Assembly: GCA_964348015.1 (NCBI GenBank)
Contig: CAYGBC010000037.1
Span: 44,935-108,934 of the forward strand
Direction of reading: 5' to 3'
Origin: SOIA01 sp964348015
GTDB taxonomy: Bacteria; Acidobacteriota; Aminicenantia; Aminicenantales; Aminicenantaceae
Length of the DNA stretch: 64,000 bases
Part shown: positions 17,647 to 25,590 of the stretch, piece after piece
How the letters are laid out: every line of letters begins with the position of its first letter
How positions within the stretch are numbered: position 1 is the stretch's first letter
The notes under the pieces: generated by a model
The model's database searches: none
What the model saw: only the letters and a program-made list of their open reading frames with translations
Told to the model about the DNA's origin: nothing
Translations under genes and position numbers: made by a program

Positions 17647-18945
17647 ATGGCATCATTAAAGGAAAAATTCGCTTCAAAACTAGACCCCGTGCGCAACACA
17701 GTCAAGACGATGCTCAAAGAACACGGCGACAAAAAAATCTCAGAAGTGACGGTTGCCCAAGCCTACGGCGGAATGCGCGGCGTGAAATGCATGGTCACCG
17801 AGACGTCTGCTCTCGACCCGATGGAAGGCATCCGTTTCCGCGGATTCAACATTCCCCAACTCCGCGAAAAATTGCCCAAGGCGCCAGGAGGCGAAGAACC
17901 TCTTCCCGAAGGAATCTTTTATCTTCTGCTCACAGGTGAGCTACCCACCGAAGACGATGTGAAGGAAATCACCGAAGAATGGCGGAAGCGCAGTGTTCTC
18001 CCGGATTATCTGGTCAAAGTACTCAAATCCATCCCCAAAGACACTCATCCGATGACTCAGTTCTCTCTCGGTATCCTCACTCTCCAAAAAGACTCCATTT
18101 TTGCCAAACAGTACAGAGAGGGCATGAGCAAAATGGAGTACTGGGATCCCATGTTCGAAGACGTGATGAACCTTCTGGCCAAGCTCCCGAACATCGCTTC
18201 TTACATCTACCGCAGAAGCTACAAGGACGACAAGCATATTCCGGCTGACCCGAAACTGGACTGGGGTGGAAATTTCGCCCATATGATCGGGGTCGAAGAT
18301 GAGAAGTTCAAGGAGCTCATGCGCCTCTATCTTGTCATTCACAGCGACCATGAAGGCGGAAACGTTTCGGCCCACACCACTCATCTGGTCGGGTCTGCGC
18401 TTTCAGACGCGTACTACTCGCTGTCCGCGGGAATGAACGGACTGGCCGGTCCACTGCACGGCCTGGCCAACCAGGAAGTTCTCAGATGGGTCATGGGTGT
18501 CATGGATAAGCTGGGCGGAGTTCCGACTAACGAACAGTTAAAGGATTTCTGCTGGGAAACTCTGAATTCCGGACAGGTCATTCCTGGATACGGCCACGCA
18601 GTTCTCCGTCAAACTGACCCCCGGTACGTCGCTCAAAGAGAGTTTGCCCTGAAGCACTTGCCTGATGATGAGATCTTTAAGGTTGTGAGTGCCCTGTATG
18701 AGGTGGTCCCGCCTATTCTGGAAGAACAAGGCAAGGCGAAGAATCCCTGGCCTAACGTTGATGCTCATTCCGGCGTTCTGCTCTACCACTACGGGATCAA
18801 AGAGTTCGATTTTTACACCGTTTTCTTCGGCGCATCCCGTGCAATCGGTGTTTTGTCCTCGCTGATTTGGGACAGGGCTCTCGGACTGGCGATCGAAAGA
18901 CCCAAGAGTGTCACCACCGAGTGGATCGAAGGCCAGGTGAAGTAG
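17647..18945 (+). CDS. Citrate synthase, eukaryotic (mitochondrial) type
   Basis: 432 residues; condenses oxaloacetate with acetyl-CoA at the entry to the TCA cycle. The catalytic triad is in place: His271 (GPLHGLANQ), His317 (GYGHAVLR) and Asp372 (NVDAHSG). His235 (HSDHEGGN) lines the oxaloacetate site. The block HSDHEGGNVSAHTTHLVGSA, together with LSAGMNGLAGPLHG, is typical of mitochondrial enzymes and a minority of bacterial ones, unlike the hexameric E. coli GltA type. It has its own promoter and ends about 240 bases before the next gene. An AAGGG...CCCTT hairpin at 18981-19012 may terminate the transcript. Confidence 0.95.
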   Translation: MASLKEKFASKLDPVRNTVKTMLKEHGDKKISEVTVAQAYGGMRGVKCMVTETSALDPMEGIRFRGFNIPQLREKLPKAPGGEEPLPEGIFYLLLTGELPTEDDVKEITEEWRKRSVLPDYLVKVLKSIPKDTHPMTQFSLGILTLQKDSIFAKQYREGMSKMEYWDPMFEDVMNLLAKLPNIASYIYRRSYKDDKHIPADPKLDWGGNFAHMIGVEDEKFKELMRLYLVIHSDHEGGNVSAHTTHLVGSALSDAYYSLSAGMNGLAGPLHGLANQEVLRWVMGVMDKLGGVPTNEQLKDFCWETLNSGQVIPGYGHAVLRQTDPRYVAQREFALKHLPDDEIFKVVSALYEVVPPILEEQGKAKNPWPNVDAHSGVLLYHYGIKEFDFYTVFFGASRAIGVLSSLIWDRALGLAIERPKSVTTEWIEGQVK

Positions 18946-19044
18946 TCCACAAGTCATTAATAAGGTTACGCAAAGTTACGAAGGGTGGTGAAAAGAAATT
19001 TTCACTGCCCTTCCATTCTCTTGTTATTCATTTTCCTTGTAAGA

Positions 19045-19163
19045 TTGGGGTCAGACTTTGATAACTTTGAAAAAAAGAGGTTATCGAATAAAACTTAAAA
19101 ATTCTCCGTCAAGACCTAATCCCAGATATCAGATAATCAAAGTTGTCAAAGCCTGACTCCAAT
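19045..19163. repeat. MITE-like palindromic element (GGGGTCAGGCTTTGA family)
   Basis: Left arm GGGGTCAGACTTTGATAAC (19047-19065) and right arm GTTGTCAAAGCCTGACTCC (19143-19161) are imperfect inverted repeats enclosing about 75 AT-rich bases. Related arms occur at 36918-36948 (collapsed to a short hairpin), at 50220-50245 and, in degenerate form, at 63304-63318. The element has no coding capacity, so any movement would depend on an enzyme in trans. Confidence 0.75.
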
Positions 19164-19183
19164 TCTCCCGCAAGGAGGGTAAT

Positions 19184-20236
19184 ATGACGGAATACAAAAT
19201 TGGCCTTATCGGCTGTGGAACCGTCGGTCAGGGTTTCCTCGAAATTCTGCTCCACAAAGAGAAATTACTGAAGGATGAGTTTGATTTCGAAGCAAAAATC
19301 GTCGCAATCAACGATAAACTGAAAGGATCTCTCCTGATTCCGGAGGGGATAGACATCCAAAAGCTGCTCTCTATTCTGGAGCGAGGAGAAAATATCGGCG
19401 CGTATCTCGAGGGAAAACCCAACGAAGCGGAAAAAATGGATGCGCTGCAGGTCATCGAACAGTGCCGTGCAGACATCATCGCTGAGCTGACCTACACCGA
19501 CATCCAGACAGCGGAACCGGCCACAGGCCACGTCAAAAAGGCCCTTCAAACGGGAAAACATGTTGTGACCTCCAACAAGGGGCCTGCCGCTCTCTTTTAT
19601 CAAGAATTGAAGACACTGGCCGAGAAGAACAACCGACTTTTCAAGATAGAAGGCACGGTCATGAGCGGAACTCCCGTATTCAACTTATGCGAAGTTGCGT
19701 TCGCCGGGAATGAGATCAAAGAAATAAACGGAATTCTGAACGGAACCACCAATTTCATCCTCTCCAAGATGGAGGAAGAGGGGATGGAGTATGAGGACGC
19801 GCTCAAGCTGGCTCAAGAGCTGGGTTATGCCGAAGCCGATCCGACCGCGGATGTGGAAGGATATGATGCTCTGGCCAAGATTGTGATACTCTCCAACGTT
19901 CTTCTCGGAGGGAACATCAAGCCATCGGATGCCGCAAGAAAAGGGATCACATCTCTCTCGAAGGACAAGATCCTCGAAGCCAAAAAGGAGGGATACAGGT
20001 ATAAGCTCATCTCCTCGACCCGGAAAGAGAACGGCCGGATTGTCGCCAGTGTTTCCCCCCAGAAACTTCCCCTCTCCGACTCCCTCTCTGGCATCATGGG
20101 AGCGAATAACGCGCTCACCTTCGACCTGGACCTGCTCGGAAAAATCACGATTCAAGGCCCTGGCGCCGGAAAAAGAGAGACGGGATACTCCATCCTCGTC
20201 GACATGCTGGCCATCCACCGTCAATTATCCAAATAA
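19184..20236 (+). CDS. Homoserine dehydrogenase, short form without ACT domain
   Basis: 350 residues. The N-terminal NAD(P)-binding fold begins IGLIGCGTVGQGFLEIL (residues 5-21). The catalytic domain contains TSNKGPAALFYQEL (about 130-143), GTVMSGTPVF, the family signature EINGILNGTTNFILSKM and GYAEADPTADVEGYDALAK (about 211-229). It reduces aspartate semialdehyde to homoserine. No C-terminal ACT domain is present, so feedback by threonine of the usual kind is not expected. The ribosome-binding site is AAGGAGGG. It is first in a same-strand run of six genes; no threonine or methionine synthesis genes are adjacent, which is unusual for this enzyme. Confidence 0.88.
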   Translation: MTEYKIGLIGCGTVGQGFLEILLHKEKLLKDEFDFEAKIVAINDKLKGSLLIPEGIDIQKLLSILERGENIGAYLEGKPNEAEKMDALQVIEQCRADIIAELTYTDIQTAEPATGHVKKALQTGKHVVTSNKGPAALFYQELKTLAEKNNRLFKIEGTVMSGTPVFNLCEVAFAGNEIKEINGILNGTTNFILSKMEEEGMEYEDALKLAQELGYAEADPTADVEGYDALAKIVILSNVLLGGNIKPSDAARKGITSLSKDKILEAKKEGYRYKLISSTRKENGRIVASVSPQKLPLSDSLSGIMGANNALTFDLDLLGKITIQGPGAGKRETGYSILVDMLAIHRQLSK

Positions 20237-20321
20237 TTTTTGAATACCAAGGAAGAATGGAAGGGACTATAAAGGAGTTATAATCTCGATATAAAAATTA
20301 CTGTTACAAGGGAAGAGAACG

Positions 20322-21563
20322 ATGCACATTAAACTTCTCAGCGAAAAGGACCTCAAAGCCATGGACGCCCTGTTGGATTCCTACGGCGGGGCCAAAGAGA
20401 TCTCTCAGCAAATTGATGCTTTGAGGAAATACGATACCCGGAAGAAAATTGCTGAAGACAAAGGATTCGGAGAGATTCTGGAAAAAGCCGAAAAATACGT
20501 GAAAAACTTTGCCAAAGTCGAGGATTTCATCCAAAAGAATCAAATCTCTGTCACGAAAAAGGGAATATGCACCACCCAGGTATCCGGATTTCAGGCCGCT
20601 CGACCGACGTTCGATTGCATGAGGAGAATCTCTGAGAACGGAGATGTGCTTTTCCCGACAGAGATGATTTCAGTCGTGGGATTGACCGATACATACGTCT
20701 ACAGCGGGGATTTATTGACCACCTTGGCCCTGGCTGAAAATATTCTGGAGGCCAGCAAATTCTGCACCACGAACCTCATCGGAACGCCTCTTCCGGAAGA
20801 GCGCTTCGCGAGGTTAGAAAAAGTGACCGGAGAAAAGTTCGAAAGAACCGATATCGGAAACGGCCTGAGCCGAATTATCCTGAAGAACATGGGAACAGCC
20901 TACGGCAACCTCGGCGGTGTCGAGGTCGGGAACAATAATCATCTGGTCTACCTCGACGGGATCACGAGGGCCGCCCTCACGACAGGCGCCAACTTCTTTT
21001 TGAATCCGAGCTGGTCGACCATCGTGGCTGCTTGCTATTACGCGCGTGAAATCCCGAATCTCTCTTTCAAAATCTCGATGCTTCTCTCGACCCAAAACGC
21101 CATTCAGCTCCGGATGCTGATGAACATCATCAAAGAATATCTTCGAGACGATGGGACGAGCCCGATCTATGAAATCAACATCGGGAACGCCGCCACAGCG
21201 GAAACTTTCATCCAGTGCTTCGACGAAATCCAGGCTTCAGGCCTTCCGCGAATCTATTTGGCCGCTCATATCCGCATCAATCCTGACCTGGGCATGCCTG
21301 ACTTCAACTGGACCGAGAGTGCTTTTAAAGTCCTGGACGCGGGAAGAGACATCACCATAAAATACGAGAGTGACGGGGAATCTCGTCCCTATGACACCAT
21401 GGAAGCGTACTTCCTCTCGGATGAAGAGAGAAACGAATTGGCCGAAAAGATCGGCGATGTGATATACCATAAGTGCTTGAGGTGTGACAAGGACGCCAAG
21501 GAAATCATGAGGAGAGGGCACGAGACACATTTTGCGCGCGTGTCCTCCAGAGATCAAAAATGA
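20322..21563 (+). CDS. Protein of unknown function in the homoserine-dehydrogenase cluster
   Basis: 413 residues that I cannot assign to a family. No signal peptide or membrane segment is seen, so it is probably cytoplasmic. After a charged helical N terminus (1-80), the region 80-365 alternates predicted strands and helices in a barrel-like rhythm: VLFPTEMISVVGLTDTYVY, AYGNLGGVEVGNNNHLVYLD, SPIYEINIGNAATAETFIQC and LPRIYLAAHIRIN. The C terminus carries a Cys pair (HKCLRCDKDA) that may bind metal. It has full-length, well-composed protein character and lies 86 bases after homoserine dehydrogenase and 39 before an SDR gene. An enzyme is likely from this context, but the reaction is unknown. 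Confidence 0.8.
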   Translation: MHIKLLSEKDLKAMDALLDSYGGAKEISQQIDALRKYDTRKKIAEDKGFGEILEKAEKYVKNFAKVEDFIQKNQISVTKKGICTTQVSGFQAARPTFDCMRRISENGDVLFPTEMISVVGLTDTYVYSGDLLTTLALAENILEASKFCTTNLIGTPLPEERFARLEKVTGEKFERTDIGNGLSRIILKNMGTAYGNLGGVEVGNNNHLVYLDGITRAALTTGANFFLNPSWSTIVAACYYAREIPNLSFKISMLLSTQNAIQLRMLMNIIKEYLRDDGTSPIYEINIGNAATAETFIQCFDEIQASGLPRIYLAAHIRINPDLGMPDFNWTESAFKVLDAGRDITIKYESDGESRPYDTMEAYFLSDEERNELAEKIGDVIYHKCLRCDKDAKEIMRRGHETHFARVSSRDQK

Positions 21564-21601
21564 AATCACGGATCAAGCCTTGCACCAACAGGAGATAAGA
21601 G

Positions 21602-22393
21602 ATGGATCTGGGTATCAAGGATAAAGTCGCGCTCGTGGCGGCCTCGAGCCAAGGGCTGGGAAAAGCCATAGCCATTCGACTCTCCCAGGAAGGAGTAAAA
21701 GTCGCGATCTGCGCAAGGCATAAAAAAAAGCTTTTCAAAACAAAGGATGAAATCACATCTCAAACCGGTGGTAAGGTCATCGCATTGACTACGGACGTTA
21801 CGGATAGAGAGCAGGTCGGCCAGATGGTCACGCAAGTCCTCGAGGAATTTGGATCGATTGACATCCTGGTCTGTAATGCCGGAGGCCCTCCCTCCGGAAT
21901 GGCGGATGAGTTCTCACCGGATGATTACAGAAATGCGCTGGAGCTCAACCTGCTGAGCACGATCAACCTCTGCTATGAAGTTATGCCGCACATGAAGGAA
22001 CACAACTGGGGAAGGATCATCAACATGACTTCAGTCTCTGCCAAACAGCCGATCGATAACTTGATCCTCTCCAACACATCCAGGGCAGGTGTCACGGGTT
22101 TTTCCAAATCTCTCTCTAACCAATTGGCCCCATTCGGGATCACTGTTAACTCCGTATGTCCCGGATACACAAAGACGGAAAGAGTGGAAGACTTGGCCAG
22201 GTCATTCGAGAAAAGCGGAAAAGGGAAGGTCGAAGATTTCTATGCCGCTGTCGAAAAAATGATTCCGGCGGGAAGACTGGGAACACCCGAAGAAGTCGCT
22301 CAAGCAGTGGCCTTCCTCGCTTCCGAAGGAGCGGGTTACATCACGGGCGTGGCTCTCCAGGTAGATGGAGGATTCATCAAGTCATTGTTTTAA
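21602..22393 (+). CDS. Atypical short-chain dehydrogenase/reductase
   Basis: 263 residues with the Rossmann core of the SDR family: VALVAASSQGLGKAIAIRLS at the nucleotide site, VCNAGGPPSG, and INMTSVSAKQP carrying the usual Ser region. The expected Tyr-x3-Lys catalytic pair is missing. In the block NLILSNTSRAGVTGFSK the Tyr position is Ser or Asn and the Lys is Arg. A subgroup annotated as ketoacyl-reductase-like shares this block. It may therefore not be a standard alcohol/ketone oxidoreductase. AGGAG precedes the ATG by seven bases. It is the third gene of the six-gene run. Confidence 0.9.
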   Translation: MDLGIKDKVALVAASSQGLGKAIAIRLSQEGVKVAICARHKKKLFKTKDEITSQTGGKVIALTTDVTDREQVGQMVTQVLEEFGSIDILVCNAGGPPSGMADEFSPDDYRNALELNLLSTINLCYEVMPHMKEHNWGRIINMTSVSAKQPIDNLILSNTSRAGVTGFSKSLSNQLAPFGITVNSVCPGYTKTERVEDLARSFEKSGKGKVEDFYAAVEKMIPAGRLGTPEEVAQAVAFLASEGAGYITGVALQVDGGFIKSLF

Positions 22394-22454
22394 AAAAAAG
22401 GGATTCACTCGGAAGGCGTTTTCCATGAGAATGTGAGTCCGAAAGGAAAATCAA

Positions 22455-22817
22455 ATGAACGACCAGACAAAAAAATGGGAAGGCACCCCCTACCCCGATA
22501 TGATCAGAGGGCTGCCGGAAGTCGACATGCCTTTTGAGGGAATACGCGCCTGGCTTCACCAGAATTCTACCTCCCAGGTCGTGTTCTTCGATATTCAGCC
22601 CGTCGGAGTCGTCCCTCCTCATTCCCACTGCGCCCAGTGGGGATTGGTGATCGACGGGGAGATGAAGCTCAAAATAGGGGAAGACACAAAAGTCTACAAG
22701 AAAGGCGACTGGTACTTCATCCCTGAAGGAGTCGTGCATTCGGCGACTTTTCTCACCCGGGTTTTCGTCATCGATTTCTTCGATGATCCGGCACGATACA
22801 AGAAAAAAAGCGAATAG
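22455..22817 (+). CDS. Small cupin-domain protein
   Basis: 120 residues forming a single cupin barrel. The metal-binding motif 1 is VVPPHSHCAQWGLVIDGEMK and motif 2 is GDWYFIPEGVVHSA, giving the usual three His and possibly Gln/Glu ligands. Single-domain cupins of this size are isomerases, dioxygenases or small-molecule binders. Its position between the SDR and an aminotransferase suggests that it acts on an intermediate of the same pathway (inference). Confidence 0.88.
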   Translation: MNDQTKKWEGTPYPDMIRGLPEVDMPFEGIRAWLHQNSTSQVVFFDIQPVGVVPPHSHCAQWGLVIDGEMKLKIGEDTKVYKKGDWYFIPEGVVHSATFLTRVFVIDFFDDPARYKKKSE

Positions 22818-22857
22818 GCCTGATTATCTGTCTCGCCATGCACACGATTTGAATACT

Positions 22858-24099
22858 ATGAGCCAAATGAAATCGTTATTCGCAAGCCTGATGAAAGAAT
22901 TCGAGGGCTACAATATCGGCAAAATGCTGAGCTACATTAACGACCCTGAGGTCATCTCGTTTGCCGGCGGGCTGCCCAGCAATGATATCTTTCCTGTGGA
23001 ATTGATCCGCAAAGCCACGGATAAATCCCTTAAAGAAAACTGGGAGCTCACTCTCCAGTACTCTTCGATTCCAGGAGAAACGGCCCTGATGGAGGCCATC
23101 ATCGATTACCTCCACAGGGATGATATTCACATCCGTCCAGAAAACATAATGATCACCACCTCCGGCCAGCACGGCCTGGACCTTGTGGGGAGACTCTTCC
23201 TCGAACCCGGGGACACGATTGTCTCTGACCTCCCCACCTTCGGCGGAGCCCTCGCATCTTTTGAAATGGAAGGTCCCCAATACTTCGCCCGAGAGGTCGA
23301 GGAGGACGGGTCTGATGTCAAGGGCATGGAGGCGGGAATCAAAGAGCTCATCACCACGGGAAAAAAGCCTAAGTTTATCTATGTGGTCCCGGATTTCCAG
23401 AATCCCTCCGGAATCACCACGAGCCTCGAAAAAAGGCTCGCTCTGCTCTCCCTGAGTAAAAAACACCACATCCCTCTGATAGAGGACAGCCCTTACCGGG
23501 AACTGCGCTACAGAGGAGAGCCGATTCCCTCCCTCTACTCGCTGGACCAAAACCAGGGAAACGTGATCGGTATTTACACCTTTTCCAAGATTCTCTGTCC
23601 GGGAATGAGAGTCGGGTTTAACATCGGGCCTCCGGAGGTCATTCAGAAGTTCACTTATATAAAGGGAGCCAATATTCTCAACACACCGAAACTCAATCAG
23701 GATATCTGCACAACATTCCTGCGGGATTTTGACCTGGACACTCACTTTGAAAAAGCTAGAGCGTATTATTCGGAAAAACTGAATTTTTTCCTCAAAGCCA
23801 TGGAGGCGAATTTCCCTGAAGATACCGGCGTCAGATGGACAAAACCCGAAGGCGGACTGTTTCTGTGGATCACTGTTCCTGAAGAGGTCGACACCATGGA
23901 GCTTTTCTTCATGGCCATCGAAGAAAAAGTCGCATTCGTGCCGGGTGAAGTGTGTTACCCGGAAGGATTCCAGAGGCACAACACGATGAGAATCAATTTT
24001 TCGTATCCTTCCAAAGAAGATATTGTCGAGGGTGTAAAAAGACTGAGTTCTGTGATAAAAAAGTATCGCCAAAAAAATAAAAATATTTCTATGAACTGA
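22858..24099 (+). CDS. PLP-dependent aminotransferase, class I/II (aminoadipate-type)
   Basis: Fold-type I aminotransferase of the LysN/MocR-like branch. Features are the N-terminal VISFAGGLPSNDIFP (substrate loop), SGQHGLDLVGRLF, YVVPDFQNPSGITTS (Asn/Asp/Tyr of the PLP pocket), and the Schiff-base lysine in YTFSKILCPGMRVGF. The C-terminal MRINFSYPS supplies the carboxylate-binding Arg. I start at ATG 22858 (414 residues). An upstream in-frame ATG at 22783 would overlap the cupin gene by 35 bases and adds an unconserved, charged segment. LysN-type enzymes accept 2-aminoadipate, Leu, Met and aromatic amino acids, so the substrate is open. Confidence 0.9.
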   Translation: MSQMKSLFASLMKEFEGYNIGKMLSYINDPEVISFAGGLPSNDIFPVELIRKATDKSLKENWELTLQYSSIPGETALMEAIIDYLHRDDIHIRPENIMITTSGQHGLDLVGRLFLEPGDTIVSDLPTFGGALASFEMEGPQYFAREVEEDGSDVKGMEAGIKELITTGKKPKFIYVVPDFQNPSGITTSLEKRLALLSLSKKHHIPLIEDSPYRELRYRGEPIPSLYSLDQNQGNVIGIYTFSKILCPGMRVGFNIGPPEVIQKFTYIKGANILNTPKLNQDICTTFLRDFDLDTHFEKARAYYSEKLNFFLKAMEANFPEDTGVRWTKPEGGLFLWITVPEEVDTMELFFMAIEEKVAFVPGEVCYPEGFQRHNTMRINFSYPSKEDIVEGVKRLSSVIKKYRQKNKNISMN

Positions 24100-24109
24100 T
24101 GGAGGAATC

Positions 24110-25516
24110 ATGAGCGACGATCAACAGTACGGACCGGGAATCATGAAGTATGTCAAAGCCGCGGAAGAATATCTGAAGCAGAAAGAAAAGCATATCGAAC
24201 GGATTAAAAATTATAAATTCGACACCATAGCGGTCCACGGCCTCTACACTGTGGAGGAAGCTTTAAACCTGAATCAGGGCGCCATCATCGAGCCTCTCTA
24301 TCTCTCCAGCTCGCAAGCCTACAGAGACTCCGATGAGATGGAGGCTGCACTGGCCTACCTGATCCCGACCTGGTGCTACACCCGGATCGCGAACCCCACG
24401 ACTTACTATCTGGAATGGGTTCTGGCGCTTCTCGAAGGCTACAAGACCGGACACGACACATCCTGCCTGGTGACGGCGTCGGGAATGTCCGCCATAATGT
24501 CCGCTGTCGATCCTTTTCTCGTAAAGCAAAAGAAAGGCGAGGAAAAGATCAATTTTGTGGCATCCGTTCAGGTGTACGGAGGCACATTCCAGCATTTCTC
24601 CATCCGCAAAATGAAGGAAAGAGGGATCGAAGTGCGCTGGGTTGAACACCAGGAGGACATCGAGGAGTGGGAGGCGAACATCGACGAGAACACCCGCTTT
24701 CTGTATTCAGAAGCCCCGAGCAATCCTCAGCAGTCGTTCTGCGATGTCCAAGCGGTTGCCGACCTGGCTCATTCCTGGGAAATCCCGTTGATCATCGATT
24801 CCACCTGTGCGACTCCTGCATTGATGCGCCCTATCGCGCATGGGGCCGATATCGCCATACATTCTTTAACCAAATCTATCACTTCCAGCGGGTTTGCGAT
24901 CGGAGGGGCCTTGATCAGCCGCAAGCCGATCGTGACCAAGGTTAAAAACGATGATCCTCTCTTTAAGGAGAGCTTCGCCGAATACGTGAAATTCCTGCCT
25001 TACAGGGACAACGGCCCGGCCGCTTCCCCGAGCAACGCGATTTATGCGATCAACGACCTCCGGACACTCCGGTCCAAGATGGACCTGGTCAGCCAGAACT
25101 CCCAGAAGGTCGCGGTATTTCTCAGTCAGCATCCCAAAGTCTACCAGGTGGATTATTTAGGATTGGAAAGTTATCCTCTCCACAATCTGGCGAAAAAGTA
25201 CATGACGCTGGTGGATTCGGATGATGGGAAAGGCAACGCAGTCAACCGCTACGGCCATCTCCTCAGCTTTCGAGTCGACGGGCCTCCCGAAAACGCCCGA
25301 AAGGTTCTTGACAGCTTCAAAATAATTTTCAGGGCGACGGATTTGGGCCGGATAAAAAGTGTGGCCTGCATACCTGCGATTTCCACACACCAACAGCAGG
25401 GAGAAGAGGCGCGCGAAATGGCGGACGTTCCCCCGCAGCTGATACGGCTTTGTGTGGGCGCGGAGGACCCGGACGATGTCATCGGAGACCTCGACCAAGC
25501 CCTCAAATCCCTATAG
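24110..25516 (+). CDS. Cys/Met-metabolism PLP-dependent enzyme
   Basis: 468 residues of the cystathionine gamma-synthase / methionine gamma-lyase / O-acetylhomoserine sulfhydrylase superfamily. The PLP lysine is in AIHSLTKSITSSGFAIGGA. Other landmarks are YTRIANPTTYYLEWVLALLE, TASGMSAIMSAV, PLIIDSTCATPALMRPIAHG and SVACIPAISTHQQ near the C terminus. An N-terminal extension of about 35 residues precedes the usual start. Members interconvert homoserine derivatives, which fits the homoserine dehydrogenase in the same cluster. It follows the aminotransferase by 10 bases. A repeat element begins at the last base of its stop codon. Confidence 0.88.
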   Translation: MSDDQQYGPGIMKYVKAAEEYLKQKEKHIERIKNYKFDTIAVHGLYTVEEALNLNQGAIIEPLYLSSSQAYRDSDEMEAALAYLIPTWCYTRIANPTTYYLEWVLALLEGYKTGHDTSCLVTASGMSAIMSAVDPFLVKQKKGEEKINFVASVQVYGGTFQHFSIRKMKERGIEVRWVEHQEDIEEWEANIDENTRFLYSEAPSNPQQSFCDVQAVADLAHSWEIPLIIDSTCATPALMRPIAHGADIAIHSLTKSITSSGFAIGGALISRKPIVTKVKNDDPLFKESFAEYVKFLPYRDNGPAASPSNAIYAINDLRTLRSKMDLVSQNSQKVAVFLSQHPKVYQVDYLGLESYPLHNLAKKYMTLVDSDDGKGNAVNRYGHLLSFRVDGPPENARKVLDSFKIIFRATDLGRIKSVACIPAISTHQQQGEEAREMADVPPQLIRLCVGAEDPDDVIGDLDQALKSL

Positions 25517-25590
25517 GGGTCGCATCTTAACATTTGACATTCGCAGATTCAGACTAATATAAAGGGGTCGCATCTTAACATTCGGCATTC
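25516..25590. repeat. Two direct REP copies left of the RAYT gene
   Basis: GGGGTCGCATCTTAACATTT begins at 25516 (the final G of the preceding stop codon) and again at 25564 with near identity (ACATTCGGC in the second). The second copy supplies the RAYT stop codon. Inverted copies lie on the other side of the gene. Confidence 0.9.

Noticed and set aside
22876..24111. 411-codon open frame opposite the aminotransferase gene
   Set aside because: It is the complement of a clearly conserved PLP enzyme; the long frame comes from codon bias of the real gene.
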